Below, in pieces: positions 17,101-24,332 of a stretch of DNA of 25,431 nt. The notes beneath the pieces are model-generated. The model did not search any database. It saw nothing but the letters and a program-made list of their open reading frames with translations, and was not told the DNA's origin. The stretch comes from DAOPXV01 sp035352535. GTDB taxonomy: Bacteria; Muiribacteriota; UBA9980. Numbering within the stretch: position 1 is the first letter of the stretch; each line of letters opens with the position of its first letter. The stretch is taken from the NCBI GenBank assembly GCA_964545075.1, contig CAZJFS010000053.1, forward strand, positions 1-25,431, read 5' to 3'. Position numbers and translations under genes: made by a program.

Positions 17101-19871
17101 ACGACGATGCGTTCAACAGAAACGCCGTGATGTATCTCAAGGTCTTAAACAGCGAGTTGAACAGATATAATATAACGGACGCTTATTTTACCGTCCAGTG
17201 TAATTTCCACACGGCTTCGCCGCACGTATCTGCTCATATACCGCTTACGAATAATGGAGATATGAGTTACACCGCGAATTTTAACTGGTCGGCATACTCT
17301 AATGTTCATAACGGCAACTGGCAGGTAAATTTTTATATAAAAGACGGCAACGGCGTCTTATATAACCCTACAAAAGTTATAAATATAACGGGTACCAACG
17401 TTTCTACCCAATCATACATCGTTTCCGCGATGGGAAATTTATCTTCATCGACTTATGCGTTTAATGATACCAGTACTAACATGTATTATAAAATTCAATC
17501 TCATATTGTTGATTCGATGAACATTACAGAAGAATCCGCGAAAATTTACTGCGCGCGCAAAAGCGATACGGGGACGGGCCACCTTGTTAATTTATCCACG
17601 CTGACCAATAACGCGGATGGAACTTATAACGGCTCGCAGGATTTCGCGTCCCTTTCCCCGGCGTGCCATCTGGGTTTATGGTATTTGGAAATGAAGATAT
17701 ACGATAGTTTTTACGCCAGCTATAATCCGATTCAGGAGTTCTGCGTTTTTTCAACCACGTCCGAAGTCCGCGCGATTTTAAGCCGCAATAAATATTTTTC
17801 CGAAGGCGTCGATTATAATACCGCCGGAACGAGTTCATCGACTACATATACTTATAATTTGAACGGCAAGGTTTATATAATGATAAACACCCGGCCGGCC
17901 AATATTAACGAAGGAAACATTACTTCGGCTTATTTCAATACGCAATTTGCTAAATCCGCGTACAATCTGGGCCGAACCGGCGGCACTCCAGCCAGGACGG
18001 TCACATCGCCTAACTACAATCTCACGAATCTTGGAAATGGATGCTTTTCGGGCGAAGTCATGCTCAACGCAACTGGCAACAATAGAAGATCGACAGACCT
18101 TTATTTCAGGGTCAAATACACTATCATCGATTCGGCCAACACGCAGGTCGTCGGATATACCGGAAAACAGGCTATCGATACCAGCAGCGCTCAGTCAAAT
18201 TTTGGGATAACCATGAACGATGGCGAATGTCCGGATTGTCATGAAAGTAAGATTCCTTTTATGAAGGAGATTTTCCGTTCAGTATCGGCCATGGCGGATG
18301 CGTCAGCGTCTTCATGGCATAATGCGTTGGACTCGGTCCGGCTTAAAACCTTCAACGCCTTTGAAAGAGCGAGATGGACGGCTGCCATGGCTTCGCCGAA
18401 GCCGCGCAAGAGCATGGCTGACAGGGCGGCCGAAATAGAACTCACCGCCTTTATGTCTCGCAACGCGAATCAGGCTAAGAACCGCTTCGGCGACGAAGCC
18501 ATGGCGCGTGACGTTAAGATGCTTGCCGATCCGGCCGGGCGCGATATTTATAATCGCTTCAGAATGGCCGATATAACTAAAAATTATAAGCGCGATTGCC
18601 TGCCCGCCGAACAGGGGCGTTCGGATTATAATAAAAAACTGATTTCCGAAAAGCAAAATACTATGGCGAATAACGTTAACGTGAAGAGCTCGTATATAAA
18701 TAATGTCATAAATTCGGCGCTAATGCCGGATGCCGCCAACGCGGCCACATATACGGGAAAATATGCGGTCGTTAGAAAGATACGCGACTGGGTCGTAGCC
18801 GGCGGTTATATGTTCACCATGTGTTATGCCACCGAAACGCTCGATCGTACGCTTCAAAAGGACGCTTCGGGAAACAGGCTTGTAAATGCGGACTCTACGT
18901 ATGATTATGGTTTTTGCTTCGCGTTCACAGGTTTCAATCCTGACGCCATGAATGGAGCCACTGGAGCGATAAACGGAAATAACACGAGTAATTTTACGGT
19001 GGTCAACCAGGACAATACGGCCGACAAATATAAGCGCCCTCTCGCCGTTATTCAAAACCATAAGTTTACTCTTCCGGGATATTCAGGCGCTACGGATTCT
19101 TTCGCCGCCGCTTACGTCAAATCCGTTACAGGGCCGAAAAACTCCCCCGTGAATATACTTGCCAGGATAAGCGCCACTCAGATAAAATATCTCGCTGCCG
19201 AATACGGCGAAGGATGGTTCTCTTTCCTGGCCGGCCACGATCCGAAGCTGGTTGAAACATACCGCCTTATCCTTGATAACATTATGATCGGCTCCCTTTC
19301 TCCGAATAATCCTCAGACGGGTTCGTACATGTCTTATGGAATAATAGACTGGAATATGACCGATGGCGGGTATGACGGCGACAAGAGTGAATATACAAAA
19401 ACAATGACATATGGCAGGTCTCCGTCGCTTTTCGGAACGATAAGCGCTACATATCCCGGCGATATCGCTGGCGATCAGCTTGTCGATTCGCTTCCATACT
19501 GTTATGAGGACGCCACTGTTGCCGGTGTTACCGGTATTTATAGCGCCGATCTTCAGACCCCTATTTCGAGCGGCGCCGCTAAAAGAAGTTATCTTGAATA
19601 CGCCGATGGCTCATCTCGTTTTGTTCTTGTTCCTATAGTTTCGACTTTTAAAACCAACGGTTCGCTCGCGTGTACTCAGGCGACGAACGTGGCAAATACG
19701 CCGGCATTTATTTATAAAATAATAGGACGCGACAAGGTGAGGATAAAAGCTTATGCGCTTTTCTATCTTTCTGATAACGTCGCGCATGCCGACGCCGATC
19801 CTGTTTATAATGAAGTAGGAGCGACGACATACGGCGAGGTTAGAGGTAAATTCGTAGGTTATCTCAAATAA
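14151..19871 (+). CDS. tadG: Giant TadG-like pilus protein with tandem Ig-like repeats, candidate adhesin
   Basis: This protein of about 1906 residues has a TadG-like N-terminus: a basic segment, then SVIIIVAVGIIAFCAVAAIVID (membrane segment about 17-40) and SRVYLETARIEESVEASAMAASREL, the Flp pilus-assembly TadE/G signature. Instead of the usual vWA domain there are at least five tandem Ig-like (IPT/TIG-type) repeats at about 430-970, each 105-112 residues. Each has a GSGF/GSNF-like turn, a (K/R)(L/F)xF strand, I-(T/R)-(A/S)-(D/N)-x-x-G-(N/S)-F-E-V and PDGxYxV. Three further diverged beta repeats occupy about 970-1355. A CPDCH motif (C1360-C1363) opens a C-terminal region that ends in VLVPIV and VRIKAYALFYL, resembling the C-terminal TadE/G pattern. 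GAGGGGG (14136-14142) supports the ATG at 14151. It is likely displayed outside the cell; ligand unknown. Confidence 0.8.
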   Translation: MGYLRDVFNPKKRKSLGSVIIIVAVGIIAFCAVAAIVIDVSRVYLETARIEESVEASAMAASRELAKYKIGSAAISSTQETAVRNAAISFAAKNGVTIAAGNITIAGNRVFITGTKTVDYTFAKVIGFDSQEVQARKAVEVDGSGKTSVIKQAQYHVMPWAMPHRNLNLPYDPTSKIINMTPSGNYDQVDAFTPGQEYVLKLGNGVSSGDAATPVGTQVIIPMGSDETGINDQWSIGYKRSYGMALWLLTPESRGGGGIERIQWLLGYRGGSFMFDYNPNILIRLGALRTSGSGLFGSTGIFTAEYDSVTGNYLYPWVKYWIVTDATTIMQQTTAVINLTTAPRIGVYSSGSDAVTRTLDDAGIPYDNFYDTEVLADILTTPATDPTRPYTWLHLHHEDFTQNIGESGQTPVPWISIWDTDSTNGLQTGPCSLLYVKGWNWTGGTNSFNYVRIYFGDQIMTPTLTSTYSGCSITTDGGGNPVVRANDAGNFEVYFTIPQKPDGKYLVYGRGGTQASDGGDASSNYLTYNVVESTLIPIITAVNAATFDHNVSTDNLIKVTGSNFGSYQKNIVLKFDGMGQEVSKTTTYLNCNVSNSLITADTNGNFEVTFSTPDVPDGTHEVYAQVVQAISNKVVFNVNNYRTPAIAINDYIGIPDAGPRGTTLYVAGSGFVPNYTGISVKFNNLTVNPEDTSYYSDDFVYGGLITSNATGNFNVRFTIPETTADGTYEVKAYAGASSSTQPLTYTVRNTTTAEIAIYDLVGDISSGPSGSELICRGVYFTPMINNIKLMMGTTELQLVDTPTYSADFLFPPDNKLIRSDYDGKFEMKFNIPADAPDGVYNVQAYVDNAPMSNIASYTVTNYTPTLTFTDTSTPYNAGPSSEVVKVSGSGFAANSADIKLYFNGAVQNLTLPADYSGSATIIDNQKITADSNGSFEVEFVTPLLTPGVYNIIAFNSLKSTATYTYSLGPVSTFITSSHSDCSTNDDAFNRNAVMYLKVLNSELNRYNITDAYFTVQCNFHTASPHVSAHIPLTNNGDMSYTANFNWSAYSNVHNGNWQVNFYIKDGNGVLYNPTKVINITGTNVSTQSYIVSAMGNLSSSTYAFNDTSTNMYYKIQSHIVDSMNITEESAKIYCARKSDTGTGHLVNLSTLTNNADGTYNGSQDFASLSPACHLGLWYLEMKIYDSFYASYNPIQEFCVFSTTSEVRAILSRNKYFSEGVDYNTAGTSSSTTYTYNLNGKVYIMINTRPANINEGNITSAYFNTQFAKSAYNLGRTGGTPARTVTSPNYNLTNLGNGCFSGEVMLNATGNNRRSTDLYFRVKYTIIDSANTQVVGYTGKQAIDTSSAQSNFGITMNDGECPDCHESKIPFMKEIFRSVSAMADASASSWHNALDSVRLKTFNAFERARWTAAMASPKPRKSMADRAAEIELTAFMSRNANQAKNRFGDEAMARDVKMLADPAGRDIYNRFRMADITKNYKRDCLPAEQGRSDYNKKLISEKQNTMANNVNVKSSYINNVINSALMPDAANAATYTGKYAVVRKIRDWVVAGGYMFTMCYATETLDRTLQKDASGNRLVNADSTYDYGFCFAFTGFNPDAMNGATGAINGNNTSNFTVVNQDNTADKYKRPLAVIQNHKFTLPGYSGATDSFAAAYVKSVTGPKNSPVNILARISATQIKYLAAEYGEGWFSFLAGHDPKLVETYRLILDNIMIGSLSPNNPQTGSYMSYGIIDWNMTDGGYDGDKSEYTKTMTYGRSPSLFGTISATYPGDIAGDQLVDSLPYCYEDATVAGVTGIYSADLQTPISSGAAKRSYLEYADGSSRFVLVPIVSTFKTNGSLACTQATNVANTPAFIYKIIGRDKVRIKAYALFYLSDNVAHADADPVYNEVGATTYGEVRGKFVGYLK

Positions 19872-19918
19872 TAAGTTGAGAACAACAACTATTTATTATA
19901 CATTATTAACTATTCACT

Positions 19919-19961
19919 GCTAAAGAAAGGCCGGACTGAAACAGTCCGGCCTTTCTTTAGC
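19919..19961 (+). terminator. Strong hairpin terminator after the TadG-like gene
   Basis: Two perfectly complementary 20-base arms (19919-19938 and 19942-19961) enclose a three-base AAA loop. The core is GGCCGGACTG/CAGTCCGGCC and the outer part AAAGAAA/TTTCTTT supplies a T-rich 3' side, so it can work in either direction. It lies 48 bp after the stop codon. The rest of the gap to 20120 is AT-rich, with no gene and no convincing promoter that I can see. Confidence 0.85.
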
Positions 19962-20120
19962 TACGGTCACCGGTCTTAACGCGAGTTTTTTATGATAAAG
20001 TAAAGCATTTAATATCCGATAAGATAAAAAGTAAAAGGTTATTCCCGGCGTTTTTTAGTTTGATTTTTTAGTAAAAATATTAATTTACCACTATTTTTAA
20101 ATAATTTCAGGAGGTTTTTT

Positions 20121-21227
20121 ATGAACCGAAGGTTTTTAGTAGCAGTTATCGTGGGCATTATGGCTATCTTAGTGGCCATGAACATGATGCCGAAACAGCC
20201 GCAGGATACGGGCGAACAGTTAAAACCAAAAGCTCCCGTGGTCGCTAAAGTTATAATTTTCCGCGCCACGCAGGATATTAAGCTTAAGACCGAGATAACT
20301 CCGGAAATGTTCAAGGCGTTTGATACCTATGATACTGATGAAGCCTGGATAAAACTTGGCGGAACCGGTATTACATCGGAAGCCGCGCTTGTCGGCAAGG
20401 TCTCGACTACCAAGATAAAAGCATCTGACGCGTTTACGAATCAGAACGTAACCGATAAAATATTATTTGTTCCCAAAAGACTTTCCGAAGCCATACCGCC
20501 TGGAAAGGTCGCCATAACTATTCCCGTTGACGCCATACAATCGGTCGGCGGTTTCGTGCGTGAAGGCGATTATGTCGATATCGTAGGCATATTCAGTGAT
20601 AAAACCGTAGCGGAACCTATCAGAACTATTCTTGCCGGTGTGCAGGTATTATCGATAGGCTCCGAGCTTCCAACCGGCGTTCCGGGAGCTCCGGATCCTA
20701 AAAATACCGCGGCCGGCGCCGAACCACAGACCAGCATCAAAGCTACTCCGGTTCAGCAGATCACATTTGCCGCCACTGCCGGTGACGCGGAGATAATATC
20801 GCTTGTGAGCCGCAGCCCTCAAAAAATGACGTTTAGCCTCGTGCTCAGATCGAAAGCAGATTTTGATATGAGCGCTCTGAAAGAACTTGCTGAAGGGACG
20901 AAAGAAACTTCGGTTAATGGCGGCTCTAAAGAAGTTACGATGGGTAAAGCTCTTACTAAAAAAGAAGCGCTTGAAATATTCGCCGGGAAACCGGCTGCAA
21001 TCAAATCGCCAACTTCCGGGCGTCCGGCTTTCGATCCGTCGGATCCTAATTTTAATCCTGACCTTTTAATGGAACAGCAGAATCAGGGTATGCAAAGAAA
21101 CCGACTACAGCCGACACAATCCATGGAAATGCAACAACAGTCGCCAGCGGTTAAGGTTGCCGAAAGAGACTATAGTGTTGAAAGATGTAGAGGGAAAGAT
21201 AAACTAGCTCCTGAAATTGTTAAATAA
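20121..21227 (+). CDS. cpaB: Flp pilus assembly protein CpaB/RcpC
   Basis: This 368-residue protein has an N-terminal membrane anchor (about 4-22), an SAF domain (about 43-105: IIFRATQDIKLKTEITPEMF) and the RcpC/CpaB domain (about 113-245). The latter carries the hallmark IPPGKVAITIPVDAIQSVGG followed by VREGDYVDIVGIF. In Tad systems CpaB lies in the periplasm and helps assemble or stabilise the secretin channel, perhaps through peptidoglycan contact by the SAF domain. The last 100 residues are low-complexity, rich in Pro, Gln, Asn and Met, and probably flexible. AGGAGG at 20109-20114, six bases before the ATG, is an ideal ribosome site and suggests strong translation at the start of a new transcript. 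The secretin gene follows after 35 bp. Confidence 0.93.
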   Translation: MNRRFLVAVIVGIMAILVAMNMMPKQPQDTGEQLKPKAPVVAKVIIFRATQDIKLKTEITPEMFKAFDTYDTDEAWIKLGGTGITSEAALVGKVSTTKIKASDAFTNQNVTDKILFVPKRLSEAIPPGKVAITIPVDAIQSVGGFVREGDYVDIVGIFSDKTVAEPIRTILAGVQVLSIGSELPTGVPGAPDPKNTAAGAEPQTSIKATPVQQITFAATAGDAEIISLVSRSPQKMTFSLVLRSKADFDMSALKELAEGTKETSVNGGSKEVTMGKALTKKEALEIFAGKPAAIKSPTSGRPAFDPSDPNFNPDLLMEQQNQGMQRNRLQPTQSMEMQQQSPAVKVAERDYSVERCRGKDKLAPEIVK

Positions 21228-21262
21228 ATTTTTATTATAAATTCGAAGGGGGACTTTTTATT

Positions 21263-23668
21263 ATGTTAACTCGAAAATATTTTGGAACTTTGATTATATC
21301 CGGGCTATTGATTCTATACATTTTTGTTTTGTTTAGCCTTGCTCAGGCTGAGGTTGGAAATAGCGGAACTATAAAAATACCGTTATCCACAACCAAAATT
21401 CTTAAATTGGACGATGTAATGAAACGAGTGGCGATCGGCAATCCAGGAATTGCTGAATTTACGATAATATCTTCAAAGGAAGTACTATTGCTGGGTGTGA
21501 AGGTTGGACGCACGGAATTAAATATATGGCCAGAAAATGCGCCGCCAAATTTTATTAAATCATATTTTATATCCGTTTACGACGACATACTTGAATTAAA
21601 ATCTAAATTAAATGAAATAATGGGAGCAGCAACTGCTAACGCGATTAATATCAGCATAGCTAAAGAAACGGCGGTAATAAAAGGCGTAGTTCATTCAAGC
21701 TATGAAAGCGAACAGGTTGAAAAAATTGCAGGGATTTATTATTCTAAAGTATTAAACCTTATGGAAGTAAAAAATAAACCTGCAGATAAAGTTGAAGTTT
21801 CTAAAAAAATGGACGTCGTGCAAATCTCGGCGCCTCAAGTTAATCAGAACCCTTCTGATGTCAATGTCAATGCCGTTCAAGCGCCTGTTTCCAATTTATT
21901 ATCGCGGAGCAGCGAAGAACTGCTTGGCAACACTTCCGACATTCTGGACATAAAAGCTGCGGCTGGAACGAAGCTCAATGCAATAGCATATGGAGCGGGT
22001 GCGCTGGAAAGTGAAACCGCTGACACCGTAAAAGTTCCCGTAAAATTCTCCGAAAGGGAAAGCTTGATAGGCAGTAAAGTCGAAATAAAAGAGAACAAAA
22101 AGGTTGAACTTGTCACAAAAGTGGTAATACTACAAAATGCTTCGTTATCCGCAAGCTCATCTTCGACAGGCACAGCATCGACGACGGCGGCTGCCGGTTC
22201 AACTTCTTCATCGGCGACTGGCGGGCCGGCTTCCGAAATAGTCGACATAATTAAAGCCATGAGATCACCTGAGGGTAGCATACTTACCGATAAAAGAACG
22301 AATGCGCTGATACTTATCGATAGGCCCGAATATATCAAAAAAATGGAAAAAATGATCAAAATCCTCGATACATCATCACCGCAGGTGCTGATCGAAGCGA
22401 AGATCATAGAGGTCAATCTGAAGGATTCTATGACCAATACCATGAAATGGGTATATGACACGCTTTATAATTCGCCTAACGGCCTCAACTCGATGAATAA
22501 TAAATCGATAACCTTTAACGATAAAGGGCTTACCTTAGGTCTTGATTACGGCAAGATAAATTCGGACCATTTTACGACTCAAGTAATACCTCAATTAAAT
22601 AAATTACACGCGAGGATATTGGCTTCGCCTTCGACAATAACCTTGAATAATCAGGAAGCCAAATTCAATATTTCTGAAGAATTTCCATTTCCACGTTTAA
22701 CCCAGAGCACCAATCAGCAGGGGATACTGGTCTCGAGCTCTTCCATCGATAAGGCAAAATCAAGTATATCGCTGAGCGCCATTCCAAGCATTAACCAGGA
22801 AGGTTATATAAAACTGGATGTAACGGTCGATATCAGCAATTATCTCGGTACGGAACGCTTCGCAAACGGTGACACGGCGGCTAAAATCAACTCCAGATCT
22901 ACCAAAAACTTCGTGGAACTGAAAAATGGCGAAACTTTGATCATTTCAGGTTTGATATATAACAGGGTCAACAGCAATGCCACAAAGGTTCCAAATATAT
23001 CAAAAATTCCGCTTATAGGCAAACTTTTTACATCCAAGGACGCCGAAAACGATAGAAAAGAACTTTTGATCTTTATTACGACGAAGATTGTTGAAAAAGA
23101 TTCACGCCAGACGGCGGCTCAACAGGAAAAATATCCGAAGATCGTTGAAAACAAGTTTCCTAACGCGGGTGAACAGGGCAGCATATCGGAATTTTTAAAC
23201 ATTCACGATGAAGAATATGTGAAAAAAAATGTTCGTGACGACTACGAAATTCCTAAAGCAAACAGAGAGATGCTCGAAGCTTCGAAACCGGAAGCCAAAG
23301 TGATCGAAGTGCCGATTAAAGCCGTTCCAGTTACATACATAGAACCTAAAAAAGAAGAAACAAAACGTTTGGCTACTGAGAAAGTTGCAGCGAAGATTGA
23401 AGAGCCGGCTGTGGTATGCGTGTCTAAAAAAATCGTGGAGGACACAAGACCAGTTGAAGTTCCGGCTGAAGTCGTTAAGCCGAAAGTAGCCGCGGTTAAA
23501 ACAAAAGCCGTTCTCGTAAATACGAAACCCGTTCTGATAACTGAAACGGCTGTTGAAAAAACTGAAGCGCCCGTCGAAAACAAACAAGCTAAATTCATTT
23601 ATCGCGACGATAGGACGCAGAGTATGATTGAAAGCATAAGGGCGAAAATTATTTCAAAAAGAAAATAA
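21263..23668 (+). CDS. cpaC: Tad pilus secretin (CpaC/RcpA) with extra N-domain and long C-terminal tail
   Basis: This 801-residue outer-membrane channel protein has a signal peptide (1-29, cleavage after AQA), a CpaC-type N-terminal domain (about 36-107: STTKILKLDDVMKRVAIGNP), a BON-like domain (about 110-170), a linker, then an N1-like secretin domain (about 283-372: VVILQNA and LTDKRTNALILIDRPEYI). That N1-like domain is split by a Ser/Thr/Ala/Gly-rich stretch at 293-323. The secretin core (about 373-612) ends with the diagnostic VPNISKIPLIGKLF (576-589) and ELLIFITTKIV. A tail of nearly 190 residues, rich in Lys, Val, Glu and Pro, follows. CpaC proteins are usually 450-600 residues long and lack the N1-like module and tail. 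AAGGGGG at 21246-21252 precedes the ATG by about 10 bases. Confidence 0.92.
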   Translation: MLTRKYFGTLIISGLLILYIFVLFSLAQAEVGNSGTIKIPLSTTKILKLDDVMKRVAIGNPGIAEFTIISSKEVLLLGVKVGRTELNIWPENAPPNFIKSYFISVYDDILELKSKLNEIMGAATANAINISIAKETAVIKGVVHSSYESEQVEKIAGIYYSKVLNLMEVKNKPADKVEVSKKMDVVQISAPQVNQNPSDVNVNAVQAPVSNLLSRSSEELLGNTSDILDIKAAAGTKLNAIAYGAGALESETADTVKVPVKFSERESLIGSKVEIKENKKVELVTKVVILQNASLSASSSSTGTASTTAAAGSTSSSATGGPASEIVDIIKAMRSPEGSILTDKRTNALILIDRPEYIKKMEKMIKILDTSSPQVLIEAKIIEVNLKDSMTNTMKWVYDTLYNSPNGLNSMNNKSITFNDKGLTLGLDYGKINSDHFTTQVIPQLNKLHARILASPSTITLNNQEAKFNISEEFPFPRLTQSTNQQGILVSSSSIDKAKSSISLSAIPSINQEGYIKLDVTVDISNYLGTERFANGDTAAKINSRSTKNFVELKNGETLIISGLIYNRVNSNATKVPNISKIPLIGKLFTSKDAENDRKELLIFITTKIVEKDSRQTAAQQEKYPKIVENKFPNAGEQGSISEFLNIHDEEYVKKNVRDDYEIPKANREMLEASKPEAKVIEVPIKAVPVTYIEPKKEETKRLATEKVAAKIEEPAVVCVSKKIVEDTRPVEVPAEVVKPKVAAVKTKAVLVNTKPVLITETAVEKTEAPVENKQAKFIYRDDRTQSMIESIRAKIISKRK

Positions 23669-23702
23669 CGGTTTTTAAAAACAGTCGAAAGGAGAATATA
23701 AA

Positions 23703-24317
23703 ATGTTGGATAAATATATGACACAGATCAAGTATATAGCGGCCATCTCCATCTTAGCGATGATGTTTTTTGGCGGATGCACGGGCGCGAGCAATATAAC
23801 GCATGAAGCGGCCGGCATAATAATTCCCAATGTTTCACCTTCGGTAGTAATGCTTACATCGGGTGAAACCGATGAAACCGAGATCGTTAAAAATGGTAAG
23901 TTTCCGTCTTTAGCAATAACTTTTCAAAATCTTGGCGCGATTCCCGTAACTTTGAAAAATTACAAGGTTGAATATGTTGACAGCTATACGGGCGAAAAAA
24001 TAGGCGCCCTTTCTTTCGGAGTCGAAATGACGTATACGATAGACGGAAACCCCGCTACGGCGTCAACCGCGACAAGTTCCTCTACTACTTCTTCGACCGC
24101 GACAACCACTTCGACGACTACAAGCGGTGCTAACGCTACTGCGTCAGGTAATACGTTTCCAATCCAGGTAGTGAATTCTAAAGTGAAAGTCGAAATGTAT
24201 AAAGATACTGCAAATTCCACAGATAATAGAATGTTGACCGCTAAAATAACTTTTTACGGTATTGACTACAACGGAAATGGTCTTCAGCTGGATGCTTCCG
24301 CAAGCATCCTTCCTTAA
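23703..24317 (+). CDS. Putative lipoprotein with Ser/Thr-rich linker
   Basis: This 204-residue protein has an N-terminal hydrophobic segment ending in MMFFGGC, an atypical but acceptable lipobox with C26 as the lipid-bearing residue. Two beta-rich segments follow (about 45-115 and 150-204), separated by a linker of mostly Ser, Thr and Ala (about 118-145). No family is recognised. The small size and beta content, with sequences such as KFPSLAITFQNLGAIPVTL, resemble Ig-like or outer-membrane accessory domains. GAAAGGAG (23687-23694) supports the ATG. It lies 34 bp after the secretin gene and is probably cotranscribed, so a role as secretin pilotin or pilus accessory lipoprotein is possible. The Ser/Thr linker would be a plausible glycosylation target. 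Function is unknown. Confidence 0.7.
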   Translation: MLDKYMTQIKYIAAISILAMMFFGGCTGASNITHEAAGIIIPNVSPSVVMLTSGETDETEIVKNGKFPSLAITFQNLGAIPVTLKNYKVEYVDSYTGEKIGALSFGVEMTYTIDGNPATASTATSSSTTSSTATTTSTTTSGANATASGNTFPIQVVNSKVKVEMYKDTANSTDNRMLTAKITFYGIDYNGNGLQLDASASILP

Positions 24318-24332
24318 GGCGAGGTGAGTATA

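Noticed and set aside
21877..22461. A 194-codon open frame on the minus strand inside the secretin gene
   Set aside because: Its Ser/Val-rich product mirrors the complementary strand of a well-supported secretin; no ribosome site or family pattern.
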